From: Pseudomonadota bacterium
Lineage (GTDB): Bacteria > Pseudomonadota > Gammaproteobacteria > Burkholderiales > Burkholderiaceae_C
NCBI GenBank assembly: GCA_023394015.1
Contig: JAEXBL010000483.1
Coordinates: 1 to 6,582, forward strand
Direction: 5' to 3'
Length of the DNA stretch: 6,582 bases
The notes under the pieces were generated by a model. It saw only the letters and a list, made by a program, of their open reading frames with translations. It was not told the origin of the DNA and did not search any database. This document shows, in pieces, positions 1 to 6,467 of the stretch. How positions within the stretch are numbered: position 1 is the stretch's first letter; the number at the start of each line of letters is the position of its first letter. Position numbers and translations under genes: made by a program.

Positions 1-112
1 GGGGGGTGCGGCCCGGGGCGCCTGACCGGCCTGCGCTGGTCGGGACGGGCCGAAGAGCCGCCGCCTCTGGCGGCAAGCAGGTGGCGCGCAGCGACTTAAG
101 AGGTGCGCCATG
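1..112. other. Gene-free left edge, downstream of dctM
   Basis: No convincing gene is present. The stretch lies just after the dctM stop codon. It contains a short GC-only hairpin (arms 60-65 and 69-74, GCCGCC/GGCGGC, with a three-base loop). On the minus strand this is not followed by a T-run, so it is not a classical intrinsic terminator, though it could be a pause or 3'-end structure. A next gene of the TRAP operon, if there is one, must start left of the window. Confidence 0.5.
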
Positions 113-1411
113 TCAATACCCCAGCACCCGCGGCAGCCACAGCGCCAGATCGGGCCAGACGATGATGGCCAGCGTCACCAGGCCCATGGACAGCAGCAGC
201 GGCCAGACCCAGCGCACCGTGTCTTCCATGCCCACGCCGGCGATGCGGCACGACACCATCAGGTTCACCGCCAGCGGCGGCGTGAACTGCCCCAGCGCCA
301 CCTTCAGCGTCAACAGCACGCCGAACCACACCGGGTCCCACTGGTAGTGCTGCACGATGGGCCACAGCAGCGGCACGAAGATCAGGAAGATCGACACCCC
401 GTCGAGGAACATGCCCACGGTGATCAGCAGCAAGATCAGCAGCGCCAGCACGCCGTATTCGCCCAGGCCGGAATTGACGATGGCCTGGGTGATGGGGTCG
501 ATCACGCCCAGCGTGGACAGCGAGAAGGCGAAGATGCCGGCCAGCGACACCACGATCAGGATCACCGCCGACAGCTCGCCCGATTCGCGCAGGATGGGAA
601 ACAGGTCGCGCAGCGTCATCGTGCGGTGCACCACCATGCCGACGAACAGGCCGTAGAACACCGCCACCACGGCGGCCTCGGTGGGCGTGAACCAGCCCAT
701 GCGCATGCCTCCCAGAATCAGCACCGGCGCGGCCAGGCCCCAGACGGCTTCGAGAAAGCTCTTCAGCAGCGGCGGGCGCGGCAGGCCCGATTCGAGGTGA
801 CCCATGCCGTGGCGGCGCGCCATCCACACCGCCGGCACGATCAGCGCCAGCCCCGCCAGCAGGCCCGGCACCATGCCGGCCGCGAACAGCGCCGGCACCG
901 AGGCGCCCGGCACCAGCACCGAATACACGATGAAGGCCACCGAAGGCGGAATCAGGATGTCGGTCGCCGCCGCCGCGCCCACCACGCTGGCCGCGTAGGG
1001 GCCCGGGTAGCCGGCGCGGTACATGGCGGCGATCATCACCCCGCCCACCGCCGCCGCCGTGGCCGGGCCCGAGCCGGAGATGCCGCCCATGAACATGGCC
1101 ACCGCGATGGTGACCAGCGGCAGCATGCCCGGCCCGCGCCCGACGATGGCCATGGCAAAGTTCACCAGCCGGCTGGCCACGCCCGAGCGGTCGAAGATCG
1201 AGCCGACCAGCACGAACATGGGGATGGCCAACAGCGGGTACTTGCCCAGGCCGGCGTAGAAGTTCTGCGGCACCGCCAGCAGGCCGAACCACGGCGCCTC
1301 GGCATTGGCCAGCGCGATCGCCACCGCGCCGGCCAGCCCCAGCGACGCGCCGATGGGCACGCCCAGCAGCATGGTGATGATGAAGACGGCGAACAGCAGG
1401 GTGGCGATCAT
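113..1411 (-). CDS. dctM: TRAP transporter large permease subunit (DctM family)
   Basis: This 432-residue protein is the large inner-membrane subunit of a tripartite ATP-independent periplasmic (TRAP) transporter. It is the part that moves the solute, usually an organic acid, using the sodium or proton gradient. It is hydrophobic over most of its length, and its size is normal for the family (about 425-435 residues). Family signatures are visible: GGISGSGPATAAAVGG at residues 109-124, GWFTPTEAAVVAVFY at 239-253, and a C-terminal LGQFTPPLAVNL at 373-384. The ATG at 1411 is preceded by a G-rich stretch (GGTGGGGGTGG) that is only a fair ribosome binding site. It follows dctQ on the same strand after an 88-base gap, wider than the overlap often seen between these two genes. 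The substrate cannot be told from this subunit. The family call is very secure. Confidence 0.96.
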   Translation of the reverse strand: MIATLLFAVFIITMLLGVPIGASLGLAGAVAIALANAEAPWFGLLAVPQNFYAGLGKYPLLAIPMFVLVGSIFDRSGVASRLVNFAMAIVGRGPGMLPLVTIAVAMFMGGISGSGPATAAAVGGVMIAAMYRAGYPGPYAASVVGAAAATDILIPPSVAFIVYSVLVPGASVPALFAAGMVPGLLAGLALIVPAVWMARRHGMGHLESGLPRPPLLKSFLEAVWGLAAPVLILGGMRMGWFTPTEAAVVAVFYGLFVGMVVHRTMTLRDLFPILRESGELSAVILIVVSLAGIFAFSLSTLGVIDPITQAIVNSGLGEYGVLALLILLLITVGMFLDGVSIFLIFVPLLWPIVQHYQWDPVWFGVLLTLKVALGQFTPPLAVNLMVSCRIAGVGMEDTVRWVWPLLLSMGLVTLAIIVWPDLALWLPRVLGY

Positions 1412-1499
1412 GATTTGCCACCCCCACCTGAGGCGCCAGTGGCCGGCGCCGCGGCGAGCGGTACCGCCTCGTGCTGGCTGCGGTTGGCGGCGGAAGCGG

Positions 1500-2072
1500 T
1501 CACGGTGCGCGCTCCTCGGCGCGCACCTCGGGCGAGGTCGCCAGCCCGGCGCTCTCGGCCGCCGGTCGCCCGCCGCGCAGCATCAGGCCGATGGCGCGCA
1601 GGGTGATGGCGGCGCTCAGAATCGGCAGCCACATCGTGTACCACCACTGCGGCACGCCGATGCCGGGCGAAGTCTCGCCGTACTGCACGTCGTCCCACAC
1701 CACGCGCGCCGACAACACGGCCAGCAGGCCGAACAGCAGCGCCACCATGGCCGCGCCGAAGCGGGCCAGCGCGCGCTGGCGGGCTGCGGGGCCGGCATCA
1801 GCAAAGTAGTCGATGCGGATGTGCCGGTTGCGCGCCACCGCCGCCGAGCCGGCCACCATGGCCAGCACGATCATCAGGAACACCGAGACCTCTTCCGTCC
1901 ACGCAAACGACACGTTGGAGAAATAGCGCACCAGCACGTTGGCAAAGGTGATCAGCGCCAGCAGCGCCATGATGAGCACCGTCAGCCAGTCCTCAATGGC
2001 CAGCGGCACGCGGGTGGGGGCGCCGGGCGCGGGCGGCTTGGCCGGCTGCTCGGGCGATGGGCGGGAAGACAT
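1500..2072 (-). CDS. dctQ: TRAP transporter small permease subunit (DctQ family)
   Basis: This is the small membrane subunit that pairs with DctM in a TRAP importer. From the ATG at 2072 it has 190 residues. An in-frame TTG two codons upstream (2078) would give 192; I prefer the ATG, but neither start has a clear Shine-Dalgarno sequence. Four hydrophobic segments are visible at about residues 29-48, 63-81, 106-122 and 145-165. The N-terminal tail is rich in proline and alanine. The family pattern is clear: FANVLVRY at the end of helix 1, then FAWTEEVSVFLMI, then RNRHIRID. The C-terminal tail after helix 4 is short, polar and ends at a TGA at 1500-1502. Another reading frame runs on from there to overlap the dctM start (see findings), so the tail may have been changed by a small indel. 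No dctP gene lies upstream: the next gene, rnk, is divergent. Confidence 0.92.
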   Translation of the reverse strand: MSSRPSPEQPAKPPAPGAPTRVPLAIEDWLTVLIMALLALITFANVLVRYFSNVSFAWTEEVSVFLMIVLAMVAGSAAVARNRHIRIDYFADAGPAARQRALARFGAAMVALLFGLLAVLSARVVWDDVQYGETSPGIGVPQWWYTMWLPILSAAITLRAIGLMLRGGRPAAESAGLATSPEVRAEERAP

Positions 2073-2098
2073 GGACAATTGCTTGGAAGACCGGGCAC

Positions 2099-2122
2099 AA
2101 AAACGCGGCCCCCTTGGGCCGC
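2099..2122 (-). terminator. Intrinsic-terminator-like hairpin in the dctQ leader
   Basis: A 7-bp perfect GC stem (2105-2111 with 2116-2122, GCGGCCC/GGGCCGC) closes a four-base loop. Read on the minus strand it is followed, after one G, by five T's (2103-2099). This is the form of a Rho-independent terminator. It sits only 26 bases before the dctQ start, with no recognised minus-strand gene upstream of it, so it may be an attenuator of dctQM or the 3' end of an unannotated minus-strand transcript. Confidence 0.6.
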
Positions 2123-2349
2123 CGCGGCCTCTATCTTAAAGCGCGCCTGCAGTGCCGCGCCGGCCGGTGGCGGCATGCTGATGAAAACCCTGAGCCCGCG
2201 GGCCCTGGCGCCGGCGGCCCGCAACTGGCCTTTTCCGGTCCGGGGCGCTATCATGCGGGCCATGCCACGCTTTCACGCCAGCCCTGCGCGCACTGCACCG
2301 CGCAATCCATCGGCCCCCACGGCCGGGGCCGCGGCGTGCGTGCACATGC

Positions 2350-2464
2350 ATCGTCGGGCACTACCGCGGGCGCAGCAAGCCCGCCGCAGCGGTCTGCAGG
2401 CCGCACTTTCCTGAGCCCGACGATCCCCCCGACCTCTGATTGAGCGCTGCCCGGATCGTCGGGC
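2350..2464 (+). promoter_or_regulatory. Three-copy ATCGTCGGGC motif; candidate switching leader RNA of rnk
   Basis: The 10-mer ATCGTCGGGC occurs at 2350-2359 (A), inverted at 2415-2424 (B), and direct again at 2455-2464 (C). B and C extend to a perfect 12-bp inverted repeat (2415-2426 with 2453-2464). A can pair with B over 10 bp, so A:B and B:C exclude each other. Between A and B two more hairpins fit: GCGGGC/GCCCGC (2366-2371, 2379-2384) and a 6-bp stem with one G-U pair and a UGCA loop (2389-2394, 2399-2404). The A:B state is thus a closing stem over two hairpins. C ends 102 bases before the rnk start. The layout resembles an attenuator or riboswitch, but a protein operator array could give the same repeats. 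Function is inference; the repeats and pairings are seen directly. Confidence 0.45.
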
Positions 2465-2554
2465 AACGCACCCGCGCAGCGCGCCTCCGTTTTGCGTTCA
2501 TGCCATGGCCGCTGCAGCGCGGCCTGGCCAGAACGGCCCGAACAGCCTTTTTCG

Positions 2555-2560
2555 CAGGAG
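2555..2560 (+). promoter_or_regulatory. Ribosome binding site of rnk
   Basis: CAGGAG lies six bases before the ATG at 2567. This good Shine-Dalgarno match fixes the rnk start and argues against the in-frame TTG at 2492, which would add 25 residues unlike the family. Confidence 0.8.
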
Positions 2561-2566
2561 ACTGCC

Positions 2567-2986
2567 ATGACCAACGACTTCAACCGCACCATCACCGAAC
2601 TGGACCACGTGCGCATCTTCAACATGCTGCGTCGCCAACTGGCCGGCGGCGGCGCCTCGGCCCAGGCCGAGGACCTGTCGGAGGTCATCGACGCCGCCGA
2701 AGTGGTGCGCCCGCAGGAGATCGCCGGCGACATCGTCACCATGTACTCTAAGCTGCGCGTGGCCGACCCCAGCGGCGGCGCCGAGCGCAGCGTTACCCTG
2801 GTCTATCCGGCCAATGCCGATGCCGCGCAGGGCATGATCTCGGTGCTGTCGCCCCTGGGCACGGCGCTGCTGGGCCTGCGCGTGGGCGAGGTGGCGCGCT
2901 GGCGCGGCGTCGACGGCAAGGAAGGCGCGCTGCAGGTGCTGGCCATCGAGTTCCAACCCGAGGCCAGCGGCGACTACACGGCCTGA
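2567..2986 (+). CDS. rnk: Regulator of nucleoside diphosphate kinase (Rnk), GreA/GreB-family
   Basis: This 139-residue protein is close to the usual Rnk length (E. coli about 136). Rnk proteins bind RNA polymerase near the secondary channel, like GreA/GreB, and were first described as regulators of nucleoside diphosphate kinase levels. They have a short N-terminal helical part and a C-terminal FKBP-like Gre domain. Here the N-terminus (about residues 1-45) is helical and polar. The C-terminal domain has the family signatures DIVTMYSKL (55-63), VTLVYPANAD (76-85), ISVLSPLGTALLGLRVGE (91-108) and the end motif EFQPEASGDY (128-137). The long coiled coil of true Gre transcript-cleavage factors is absent, so cleavage activity is not expected. 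It is the only plus-strand gene here, divergent from dctQ and convergent with the aldehyde dehydrogenase. Its leader may be structured (2350-2464). Confidence 0.95.
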   Translation: MTNDFNRTITELDHVRIFNMLRRQLAGGGASAQAEDLSEVIDAAEVVRPQEIAGDIVTMYSKLRVADPSGGAERSVTLVYPANADAAQGMISVLSPLGTALLGLRVGEVARWRGVDGKEGALQVLAIEFQPEASGDYTA

Positions 2987-3009
2987 GCCGCCGCGGAGCA
3001 GGCGCCGGC

Positions 3010-3046
3010 AAAAAAGCCCCTGCGGCCTGCGGGCCACAGGGGCTTT
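3010..3046 (-). terminator. Strong intrinsic terminator, probably bidirectional, between rnk and the aldehyde dehydrogenase gene
   Basis: Arms AAAGCCCCTG (3013-3022) and CAGGGGCTTT (3037-3046) pair perfectly over 10 bp. Inside, after one mismatch, GGCC/GGCC (3024-3027, 3032-3035) adds four more pairs around a TGCG loop. On the minus strand the stem runs into six T's (3015-3010), a good Rho-independent terminator for the aldehyde dehydrogenase transcript, 49 bases past its stop. On the plus strand the T-tract is only TTTGT, so it should terminate rnk less strongly. Confidence 0.9.
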
Positions 3047-3094
3047 GTCGATGCAGCGCGGCGCCGGTGGGTGCCGCCGCCGCTTCAGCCGCCG

Positions 3095-4621
3095 TCAGAA
3101 AAAGCCCAGCGCATTCGGGCTGTAGCTGACCAGCAGGCACTTGGTCTGCTGGTAGTTGCCCAGCGCCATCTTGTGCGTCTCGCGGCCGATGCCGGACTGC
3201 TTGTAGCCACCAAAGGCGGCGTGCGCCGGGTACAGGTGGTAGCAGTTGGTCCACACCCGCCCGGCCTGGATGCCGCGGCCCACGCGGTAGGCGGTGCTGC
3301 CGTCGCGGCTCCACACCCCGGCGCCCAGGCCAAAGCTGGTGTCGTTGGCGATGGCGATGGCTTCGTCCTCGTCCTTGAAGGTGGTGACCGAGGCCACCGG
3401 GCCGAAGATCTCCTCCTGAAAGATGCGCATCTTGTTGTCGCCAAAGATCAGTGTCGGCTGAACGAAGAAGCCCTCGTCCAGCTCGCTGCCGAACTGGCCG
3501 CGCGCGCCGCCGATCAGCACCTGCGCGCCTTCCGACTTGCCGATGTCGAAGTAACCCAGGATCTTGTCCATTTGCAGTTGCGACACCTGCGCGCCCACCA
3601 TGGTGCTCTTGTCCAGCGGGAGGCCGGTCTTGATCGCCTTCACGCGGGCCACGGCCTTTTCCATGAAGCGCTCGTAGATCGACTCCTGCACCAGGATGCG
3701 CGAGGGGCAGGTGCAGACCTCGCCCTGGTTCAGCGCAAACAGCGTCAGCCCCTCTACCGCCTTGTCCAGGAAGGCGTCGTCATGGTCCATGACGTTGGCA
3801 AAGAAGATGTTGGGGCTCTTGCCGCCCAGCTCGACGGTGCTGGGAATCAGGTTGTCGGCCGCGGCGTGCAGGATGTGCTTGCCGGTCGGGGTGGAACCGG
3901 TGAAGGCGATCTTGGCGATGCGCGGGCTGGTGGCCAGGGCGTTGCCCGCCTCCTTGCCGAAGCCGTTGACCACGTTGACCACGCCGGGCGGGAACATGTC
4001 GCCAATCAGTTCCATCAGCACCATGATGGAGGCCGGCGTCTGCTCGGCCGGCTTCATCACCACGCAGCAGCCCGCCGCCAGCGCCGGCGCCAGCTTCCAG
4101 GCCGCCATCAGCAGCGGGAAGTTCCACGGGATGATCTGCCCCACCACGCCCAGCGGCTCGTGGAAGTGATACGCCACGGTGGTTTCGTCGATGTCCGAAA
4201 TGCCGCCCTCCTGCGCCCGGACGCAGCCGGCGAAGTAGCGGAAGTGGTCGATGGCCAGCGGCAGGTCGGCCGCCATGGTCTCGCGCAGCGGCTTGCCGTT
4301 GTCGATGGTCTCGGCTACCGCCAGGCGCATCAGGTTCTGCTCCATGCGGTCGGCCACGCGCAGCAGCAGGTTGGCGCGATCGGCCACGGCCGTGCGACCC
4401 CAGGCCACGCGGGCCGCGTGGGCGGCGTCCAGCGCCAGCTCCACGTCCTGCGCGTCGGAGCGGGCGGCGCGCGTGAACACCTTGCCATTGATGGGCGAAA
4501 CGTTCTCGAAATACTGCCCGGCCACGGGCGGCACCCACTTGCCGCCGATGTAGTTGTCGTACTTCTCCTTGAATGGGTGCTCGACGTCCAGCCCCATCTT
4601 CTTCAGCTCGAACATGTCCAT
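3095..4621 (-). CDS. NAD(P)-dependent aldehyde dehydrogenase (ExaC/AldB/AcoD type)
   Basis: This 508-residue enzyme oxidises an aldehyde to its carboxylic acid with NAD(P)+ in the cytoplasm. Superfamily residues are in place: PWNFPL with Asn167; Lys190 in MKPAEQ; the nucleotide-binding FTGSTPTG (240-247); the general base Glu264 in VELGGKSPN; the catalytic cysteine, best aligned as Cys303 in [11 protein letters not shown] (codon at 3713-3715); and EEIFGPVA with Glu404. The N-terminal [10 protein letters not shown] (21-30) and the C-terminal [20 protein letters not shown] match the ExaC/AldB/AcoD group, which often handles acetaldehyde from ethanol or acetoin breakdown. The substrate here is inference. 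The ATG at 4621 has a strong AAGGAG site. A longer in-frame start at 4690 lacks one and adds 23 unrelated residues. The gene lies 131 bases after the ABC permeases on the same strand and probably has its own promoter. I see no broken or missing key residue. Confidence 0.95.
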   Translation of the reverse strand: MDMFELKKMGLDVEHPFKEKYDNYIGGKWVPPVAGQYFENVSPINGKVFTRAARSDAQDVELALDAAHAARVAWGRTAVADRANLLLRVADRMEQNLMRLAVAETIDNGKPLRETMAADLPLAIDHFRYFAGCVRAQEGGISDIDETTVAYHFHEPLGVVGQIIPWNFPLLMAAWKLAPALAAGCCVVMKPAEQTPASIMVLMELIGDMFPPGVVNVVNGFGKEAGNALATSPRIAKIAFTGSTPTGKHILHAAADNLIPSTVELGGKSPNIFFANVMDHDDAFLDKAVEGLTLFALNQGEVCTCPSRILVQESIYERFMEKAVARVKAIKTGLPLDKSTMVGAQVSQLQMDKILGYFDIGKSEGAQVLIGGARGQFGSELDEGFFVQPTLIFGDNKMRIFQEEIFGPVASVTTFKDEDEAIAIANDTSFGLGAGVWSRDGSTAYRVGRGIQAGRVWTNCYHLYPAHAAFGGYKQSGIGRETHKMALGNYQQTKCLLVSYSPNALGFF

Positions 4622-4752
4622 GCTTGTCTCCTTCAGAAAGCGAGCCGCTGGCCAAGTCGGCTTTGCCTTGCCCAGCGACCAGCCAAACAAGCGTAGCGCG
4701 CGCCTTGGCGCCCGTTGTCAGGGATTACCCGGGGCGCGATGGCCGGCGCGGC
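4622..4752. other. Gap between the ABC permease and aldehyde dehydrogenase genes
   Basis: This 131-base stretch has no gene. It carries a small GC inverted repeat (GCGCC-TT-GGCGC, 4700-4711), too tight-looped and without a T-run to be a terminator. A convincing promoter for the aldehyde dehydrogenase gene is not visible, so whether that gene is cotranscribed with the permeases is open. Confidence 0.45.
4628..4633 (-). promoter_or_regulatory. Ribosome binding site of the aldehyde dehydrogenase gene
   Basis: Minus-strand AAGGAG lies six bases before the ATG at 4621. This near-ideal Shine-Dalgarno sequence decides the start against the longer in-frame option. Confidence 0.85.
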
Positions 4753-5589
4753 CTATTTGATGCCCGCCCGCATGAAGCTCTGCACAAACTGGCGCTGGAA
4801 CAGCAGGAAGGCGATCAGCAGGGGCGCCGCCGTCATCAGGGTGGCGGCCGAGATCACCGACCAGTCGATGCCCTGGTCGACCGAGGAGAAGACTTGCAGG
4901 CCAACCGTGAGCGGCCGCGCGTTGGGGCTGTTGGTGACGATCAGCGGCCAGAGAAAGTTGTTCCAGTGAAAGCTCACCGATACCAGCGCAAAGGCCGTGT
5001 AGACCGGCCGGGCCAGTGGCACGTAGACGCGCCACAGCGTCTGCAGGGGGCCGGCGCCTTCCACGCGCGCGGCCTCGTCGAGCTCCTTCGGGATGCCCAT
5101 GAAGGTCTGGCGCAGCAGGAAGATGGCGAAGGCCGAGGCGAAGTAGGGTAGGCCGATGGCCAGCAGCGTGTCGACCAGGCCCAGGCGGCTCATGGTCTTG
5201 TAGTTTTCCACCAGCAGGATGTCGGGCATCACCATCAGCTGCACCAGCACCAGCGCGAAGGCCAGGTCGCGGCCGCGGAACTGGTAGCGCGCGAAGGCGT
5301 AGGCGGCCAGCGTGGAGAGCACCAGTTGGGCCGCCAGGATCATGCTCACCAGCAGCGTGGTGTTGAGGAAGTAGCGCGCGAACGGCGCCGCGGCCCAGGC
5401 GCGGCGAAAGTTCTCGAGCGTGAGCGGCGCCAGCGGCTCGAAGCGGGTGGCGTACTCGGCAGGGTGGAACGCCGTCCACACCGCATAGGCCAGCGGCAGC
5501 ACCCACAACAGGGCTAGCAGCCACGCGGCCAGGGTGTCGAGCCAGGTGGGCTCGTTGAACGCCAGATGGCGTGCCGACGCGGCCGTCAT
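4753..5589 (-). CDS. Carbohydrate-type ABC transporter permease, UgpE/MalG-like
   Basis: This 278-residue inner-membrane subunit belongs to the CUT1 class of ABC importers (sugars, glycerol-3-phosphate and similar solutes). It has six hydrophobic segments at about residues 17-43, 75-98, 108-128, 142-162, 196-216 and 247-265. The cytoplasmic EAA loop that docks the ATPase is clear: EAARVEGAG (172-180) followed by VYVPLARP (188-195). The C-terminus, FQRQFVQSFMRAGIK, is typical of the MalG/UgpE side of the pair. The ATG at 5589 overlaps the stop of the preceding permease as ATGA (5586-5589), so the two are translationally coupled and should form a heterodimer. No ATPase gene follows; the next gene is the aldehyde dehydrogenase. 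The substrate is not deducible, so no specific symbol is given. Confidence 0.94.
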   Translation of the reverse strand: MTAASARHLAFNEPTWLDTLAAWLLALLWVLPLAYAVWTAFHPAEYATRFEPLAPLTLENFRRAWAAAPFARYFLNTTLLVSMILAAQLVLSTLAAYAFARYQFRGRDLAFALVLVQLMVMPDILLVENYKTMSRLGLVDTLLAIGLPYFASAFAIFLLRQTFMGIPKELDEAARVEGAGPLQTLWRVYVPLARPVYTAFALVSVSFHWNNFLWPLIVTNSPNARPLTVGLQVFSSVDQGIDWSVISAATLMTAAPLLIAFLLFQRQFVQSFMRAGIK

Positions 5590-6467
5590 TGGTAGTGCAC
5601 CTTTTTGTCGAGCACGAAGAACTGCAGCAACGCGATGCCGGCCAGCACCACCACCAGCACCACGGTGATGGCGGCGGCATGGGCCGTGTCCCAGAAGCTG
5701 AAACCGACCTCGTACAGGTGGTACAGCAGCAGGGTGGAGGCGTTGTCGGGCCCGCCGCGGGTGAGCACGAACAGGTGGTCGACCATGCGAAACGCGTTGA
5801 TGAAGGCGTTGACCAGCACGAACAGCGTGGTCGGCATCATGAGCGGCCACTGCACGCGGCGAAAGAACTGCCAGCGCGAGCAGCCCTCGATGCTGGCCGC
5901 CTCGCGCAGGCTGGGGCTGAGGGTCTGCAGGGCGGCCAGATAGAAGATCATGAAAAAGCCCGCTTCCTTCCAGATCGCCACCGCCGTCACCGCGCCCAGG
6001 GCCGTGTCGGGGTTGCCGAGCCAGTTGCGCGCCGGCAGGCCGAGCGCGCCGGTGATCTGCTCCAGCAGCCCGTACTGCGGCGTGTAGAAGAACAGCCAGA
6101 TGTTGGCCACGGCGATCATGGGCAGCACCGTGGGCGTGAAGTAGGCCATGCGCAGCCACGCGCGTCCGGCGATGCGCTCGTTGACCCACAGCGCCATCAG
6201 CAGCGCCAGGGCGATCGAGCACGGAATGGTGAAGGCCGCGAACCACAGGTTGTTGCGCAGGGCCTTCCAGAACACCGGGTCGTCCACCATGGCCTGGTAG
6301 TTCTCCAGGCCCACCCACACGCTGGTGCGATCGCCCCTGGGTGTCGAGAAGAAGCTGTCGATCAGCGTCTGCGCCGCCGGGTAGTGCGTGAACGCGAGCA
6401 GCACCAGCAGCGCCGGCAGCAACAGCAGCCAGGCGTGAATGGTGCGGGTGGTGCTGGGTTGGACCAT
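5586..6467 (-). CDS. Carbohydrate-type ABC transporter permease, UgpA/MalF-like
   Basis: This 293-residue membrane subunit is the first of the permease pair. Hydrophobic segments lie at about residues 12-33, 75-95, 107-127, 158-180, 212-232 and 265-287. Family marks are WVGLENYQAM (51-60), IWKEAGFFMIFYLAALQ (165-181), the EAA loop REAASIEGCSRWQFFRRVQWP (188-208) and the C-terminal FVLDKKVHYQ, which resembles the end of UgpA. I chose the ATG at 6467 because it gives the usual family length and places the first helix near the N-terminus, but it has no clear Shine-Dalgarno sequence. In-frame alternatives at 6551 (ATG) and 6563 (GTG) would add 28 or 32 arginine-rich residues. Its TGA overlaps the next permease start by four bases. 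The binding-protein gene that usually precedes such pairs would lie beyond the right edge. Confidence 0.93.
   Translation of the reverse strand: MVQPSTTRTIHAWLLLLPALLVLLAFTHYPAAQTLIDSFFSTPRGDRTSVWVGLENYQAMVDDPVFWKALRNNLWFAAFTIPCSIALALLMALWVNERIAGRAWLRMAYFTPTVLPMIAVANIWLFFYTPQYGLLEQITGALGLPARNWLGNPDTALGAVTAVAIWKEAGFFMIFYLAALQTLSPSLREAASIEGCSRWQFFRRVQWPLMMPTTLFVLVNAFINAFRMVDHLFVLTRGGPDNASTLLLYHLYEVGFSFWDTAHAAAITVVLVVVLAGIALLQFFVLDKKVHYQ

Larger units (their letters stand above)
2073..2566. other. Divergent intergenic region between dctQ and rnk
   Basis: About 490 bases without a convincing protein gene. Open frames crossing it are arginine-, alanine- and proline-rich and resemble no family I know, as expected for chance frames in GC-rich DNA. 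The region must contain the promoters of dctQM (minus) and rnk (plus), but I find no strong -35/-10 pair for either. It holds two structural signals annotated separately: a minus-strand terminator-like hairpin at 2099-2122 and a three-copy motif with alternative pairings at 2350-2464. Closer to rnk are two more small inverted repeats: AACGCA/TGCGTT at 2465-2470 and 2493-2498, and GGCCGC/GCGGCC at 2507-2512 and 2519-2524. A TTTTT run (2548-2552) comes just before the rnk ribosome binding site. Confidence 0.6.

Noticed and set aside
60..74. GCCGCC-TCT-GGCGGC hairpin as the dctM terminator
   Set aside because: There is no T-tract after it on the minus strand, so it is noted only as a possible 3' structure.
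110..1606. Long plus-strand open frame (498 codons) opposite dctM
   Set aside because: It is rich in His, Gln and Arg with no family pattern, and the minus-strand frame encodes a clear DctM. Long antisense frames are common in GC-rich genes.
2142..2157. Possible sigma-54 promoter for dctQM (GGCAC, then GC with the right 10-base spacing)
   Set aside because: The -12 element lacks the TT of TTGC and the first T of TGGC is missing. A start from it would place the terminator hairpin at the extreme 5' end. Too weak to annotate.
2136..2351. Small minus-strand open frame of 71 codons in the intergenic region
   Set aside because: It is strongly arginine-rich, lacks a Shine-Dalgarno sequence and resembles no family. 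It is mentioned only as context for the orphan terminator.
4660..4690. Possible sigma-54 promoter before the aldehyde dehydrogenase (TGGCTGG...GGGC, minus strand)
   Set aside because: The GG-to-GC spacing is 11 rather than 10 bases and the -12 element is poor.
3071..4696. Plus-strand open frame (541 codons) spanning the whole aldehyde dehydrogenase gene
   Set aside because: It mirrors the codon pattern of the real gene on the other strand and has no recognisable domain or ribosome binding site.
4700..4711. GCGCC-TT-GGCGC inverted repeat as a terminator after the ABC permeases
   Set aside because: The two-base loop is too small for the full stem and there is no T-run on either strand. Short GC inverted repeats are expected by chance in this DNA.
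4753..6318. Reading the UgpE/MalG-like permease as a 521-residue protein or fusion
   Set aside because: The extra 243 residues are an out-of-frame translation of the neighbouring permease gene. The ATG at 5589 gives the normal length and the usual ATGA overlap.
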